Positions 60,381 to 64,000 of a stretch of DNA of 64,000 nucleotides are shown piece by piece. Below the pieces are notes generated by a model. It did not search any database. It was not told the DNA's origin and saw only the letters and a program-made list of their open reading frames with translations. The stretch is from contig OX327705.1 of assembly GCA_946807835.1 (NCBI GenBank), positions 13,546,501 through 13,610,500 of the forward strand. Reading direction: 5' to 3'. Origin of the DNA: Ailanthus altissimus (taxonomy: Eukaryota > Streptophyta > Magnoliopsida > Sapindales > Simaroubaceae). The first letter of the stretch is position 1, and each line of letters starts with the position of its first letter. The position numbers were made by a program, and so were the translations under genes.

Positions 60381-61773
60381 TAATTCTTAGTACCCTAGAG
60401 TTGGACTGCATCAACTATGCACACCAACTGGTTCGTAAAGGCTATTAGACTTGATAGGCCAAAATAATGGGAGATGTAAGCGGGATGGTCATTAAATCGC
60501 TAATAAAACGTTTTAAATTATGAGTATATTAATTATACATTTTCAATTTAAAATGCCTTCCTACTACTTTATATAATCCTGGTAATCTCTCAAACGGAAA
60601 GACGATAGTTTAAACTCTTTTAAACTATACAATGGGAAGTAGATCCCATTAAAATTTACTCGGCCTTCACGTTGTAGAAATATTGGCCTTTGTAAACCTA
60701 ACAGGTAGACAACATTTGTCAATTGCATCTCATGCAACTCTTACCCCTTGATCCTGAATACACTTTATCCTCATACTATAGTAATATTGCGTAAGTGTAT
60801 TCTAGATTAACTTGTCAATAATCAAATATATTCTATCGATACTACCTTCACGCTGTAGCAATATTGGGCAATACTTTCGCATATATTTGTCTCATCTCAT
60901 ATTTAACCGGTATAGTCCAAGCCCAACCAACCAAGTCTCTCACACTGTAGCAATATTGAAAAAAGGCCGACGTGACTCGTCTAGCACCATATTGACAAGA
61001 TGGATCAAAATAAAATATTATCTCATAATGTAATATTCTTCAGCCTGATTAAGAGATATTTTTATTTTTAGGTCTTCATTCTCCTAGGGAGGGTGATTCT
61101 CAATTAATTAATTTTTCTATGTAAGCACAACTAACTCTCACCAGTAAGGCTCCCATTGTGGTTACCAATACAGAAAAATTAATTTTGGTTTATAATACAG
61201 ATCAATAACTCTTATCACTGCATCTCATAAATCTTGATTTATAATGTAGACTAATAACTTTTATTACTACATCTCATAAATATAAACATACAAAATTAAT
61301 TTTTAAACATTGTTTAAAACATTTATTGTATGGGTGAACAGTAAAAACTTTCTACTGTTCATATGCTATTGTTCATGTGAACAGTATACCGCTGTGGTAC
61401 CAAATGTCATCGCTTTAGCGCTGGGAGGTCAAACCCCTAGCGCCGCAGCACCAACTCACATCGCTGTAGTGTTGAGAGTCGAACCTTCAGCACTGCAGTG
61501 CTCATGCTTCACCGTTAAGGCGCGAATTATAGAAACTTAGCACCCTAGCGCGGGCTCTCTCCCAGTGCAATGGCGCCAAGCCTTTAGTGCTACAGAACCG
61601 GGAGGTTTAACCTCCAGCGCTGCGGCGCCAACCCCTTGGCGCGACAGCGCCTAGTGAACCCCGTTTTGGCATACCAGTTTCAACACTTGAAACCCGCCAT
61701 TTTCATCGGATCTTTTGCATCCATTCACTCAAACCACACCCAAATATGCCATAAATAACTTCGATACCTTTGT
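60381..61773 (-). other. Copia F 5' leader
   Basis: Minus-strand leader. Four CTGTAGCAATATTG-type motifs lie at about 60,670; 60,777; 60,853 and 60,945. A GC-rich GCGCYGCRGCGCC stretch spans about 61,390-61,660. A degraded primer binding site lies at about 61,755-61,770 (minus strand AAAGGTATCGAAGTT). Confidence 0.75.
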
Positions 61774-63891
61774 TGTCGAGGATCTAATACATGTGGTATA
61801 TGCATGTGCAATTGTGTCTATTGCCTAAAATACGTATCATGTACGAATTTGTACATGGCGAAAGCGTGAAATATACAATAAACACAGTAAATAAATATAT
61901 TAATCACATTAATATATTAGAAAGGTTAAGAACTCACCTTAACGTGTAATATTATACACGTATTTTTCTGGAGTCTGCTTGGAGACCAATTTACGGGTAG
62001 TTCTAGTCATCAACTCGGTGGGCTTGGTGAACTAGAACAACAGTCCTAAATTCAGCACGAGATTAACTCTTAATCCCCAAAATGATCGGGTGTGTATTTT
62101 CATCATTTTCTAAAAAAGATAAGAAATTGAGAATAAAGCAATTCATAATTGCTTCCATAACACCATAAAGAAAAATAAAACAATTTCATTTTTTTCCTTT
62201 TTTTTTCTTATTCTTCTTTCTCCATTTCTCTTCTCTTTCTTGGCACACCCAAAAACAACACACACTTCAAACTTTCTCTCTCTCTCTCTCTATCTCTCTC
62301 TTTATATATATATATATATAATAAATTATTAATATAGCATATAATATAAATAATAATATAATTATAATAATATAATGGGTGCCAACTATTTGGCTTCCAA
62401 ATATAATATTAATATATATAATATAATATTATAATAAGAGAGAATGATTATTTAATAATTAAATAATCATAGTGTGAAATAACTATTTTGCCCTTTATAA
62501 ATAGTTACCAAGTTTACCTCCTAGTGGGTTCCACCAAATTTCACATTTGGGTAAACTCAACTGAAGGTCCACAATGCGCCATGTGTCATTATACAATTAG
62601 TAAATAATAATTATTAACTAATTATTATATTTAACACTTAAATACAAACACACATGCATTCCCGTGATAATACTAAATATTGACAGTTTAAACACTTAAA
62701 TCTGGCACGCTACCCTAATGCACAATAAGTACACTCCATATCACGAGACTCTCTAGGTCCTACGTTCGATTTGTCAAACAGAACTATTCTATGAGTCCGT
62801 GAGTAATGCCTCATGTACACGTCACGAATATTACAAATTAGCACGTTAAACCATACAAGCTGATGTTACAACGCATACATATAGTCCTTCTATCATAATA
62901 TCTTGGATGTGCGGGGATATAGATTATTACCGTCAAATCCCCTAGTGCGCATCCATGCCTTATATCCATACTTATATCTCACTAAACAATATGCGCAAAC
63001 TCATTTGCCATATTGTTCCACCTCGGCAAAACTCTTTTCCAAGATTAATGCTTATAGCTACAAGACTTTGTGAGATACAGTCTCGAAGCATCTGGATATC
63101 AAACTTCTTATACGAGCTGACGGATCCCATATTTGTACACATTGAACTTCATAAGCATCAGACAATACCCAGTGACACCCAGCGGTCACACCATAAAAAG
63201 TCTATGACATGCGTGGAACCAAAAGCATAGTGGATCACTTACAAGTCCACCATGGCACTCAGGTTAAAGGATCACGTATACTACTCAACTTGAGAGGACC
63301 CTCCGTTGACGGCTTATATAAGATGTCTATCAGAGGTCCTTATGAGTCTATCCCATATCTTGTCCTAACTGGATACCCATATATCAATATGAGCTCCAAG
63401 CTCATGGTCGGCTAGGAACGACCATCTATACCCTATAAGTACAACATATGCTGATCTATATTTAAGGTATCCACCGACAGACCCGCATCAACAGAAATAG
63501 ATCAAAGACAATCATTCGAGAACATACTTGCGTAACTAGAATTTTCTGGCACCCGATTGCAACTCTTGTAACTATACAGTTACTAGTATATTCTCAGGTC
63601 TATATCGCATTACAGACAAGGTTTCAACTCTTGGATCTGCTGAGTATTATAACCAGCTAACACTTAACTGTACTAACATTTAACATTTATATTTCTCAGC
63701 ATGGCTAACCATGAGCCCTTATCTAAACTCCTTTAGATCTGATTCAGACTCCTTCAAATTTACAATGTCTGTAACGTTACATTGTATAATACCATATAAA
63801 TGGGTATTGACGATTTAATAAGAATATACACTTATATAAATAAACAAGTATTTGTACATTCAGGGATAGAACGTAAGCACCGACCCTAACA
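61774..63891 (-). mobile_element. Copia F 5' LTR, 2118 bp
   Basis: Reverse complement of the C LTR; it ends in GATCCTCGACA at 61,774 and begins TGTTAGGGTCGGTGC at 63,891. It contains CT and TA microsatellites at about 62,273-62,321 and an AT-rich tract. Full-length; sequence right of 63,891 is not copia. Confidence 0.88.
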
Positions 63892-64000
63892 GAAGTCTCT
63901 AAATCAAATGAGAGTGAAGACAAGGAGAAAGATATTGTGTCAAAACCATCAAAGATGAATTCAAAGCCTAATTCTATTTCTTTTAGGGAAAACCCTCCCG
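63892..64000 (+). other. Open frame of unknown origin at the window edge
   Basis: From 63,892 one frame is open to the window end: EVSKSNESEDKEKDIVSKPS, then MNSKPNSISFRENPP. The charged, Ser/Lys-rich character and PF-type ending are reminiscent of the linker after a retrotransposon gag. It may continue element G beyond the F insertion. Too short to assign. Confidence 0.3.

Overview
This window reads as nuclear plant DNA, most likely a eudicot, from a repeat-rich and AT-rich region. The evidence is Ty1-copia and Ty3-gypsy LTR retrotransposons with plant-type primer binding sites, a Mutator-like (MuDR) transposase remnant, and one spliced gene of the plant PR-10/Bet v 1 family. I see no prokaryotic, organellar or tRNA/rRNA genes. 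The species cannot be named from sequence alone.

Layout. 0-1.2 kb holds the gag end, primer binding site and shortened LTR of a minus-strand gypsy element. 1.2-8.9 kb is a decayed plus-strand copia element (A), split by a 1438-bp gypsy solo LTR (TSD GTTAG) and by a 2.7-kb gypsy fragment. 8.9-10.7 kb has an old gypsy LTR and a copy of an unnamed ~700-bp repeat. 10.8-26.8 kb is a large inverted arrangement of one copia family. Two partial minus-strand copies (B1, B2) on the left meet a plus-strand copy (C) head to head at about 21,013, and B2 carries a 2764-bp solo LTR (TSD ATATA). 27.1-29.6 kb is a minus-strand MULE wreck. 30.7-35.4 kb holds a SINE-like insertion, a 1.23-kb tandem duplication and a segment paralogous to the DNA upstream of the gene.

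The only gene I consider functional is at 35,741-36,441: two exons, 164 aa, norcoclaurine-synthase-like PR-10. 37.3-53.2 kb is a nest. An RE1/Hopscotch-like copia (E) is split by a nearly full-length 11.3-kb copia (D) with ~2.3-kb LTRs, and D's 5' LTR is itself split by a gypsy solo LTR. 53.2-58.6 kb has no recognisable TE protein but contains a diverged direct duplication. 58.9-59.8 kb is an LTR with a doubled primer binding site. 59.8-63.9 kb is the 5' half of a minus-strand copia (F) of the B/C family.

All transposon reading frames carry stops, frameshifts or lost catalytic residues, so none looks autonomous. I did not find an obvious new multi-gene system. The most interesting signals are the CGC-hairpin arrays in the gypsy LTR U3, the periodic motif in copia leaders, the head-to-head copia junction, and the duplicated candidate first exon at 56.5/58.4 kb.
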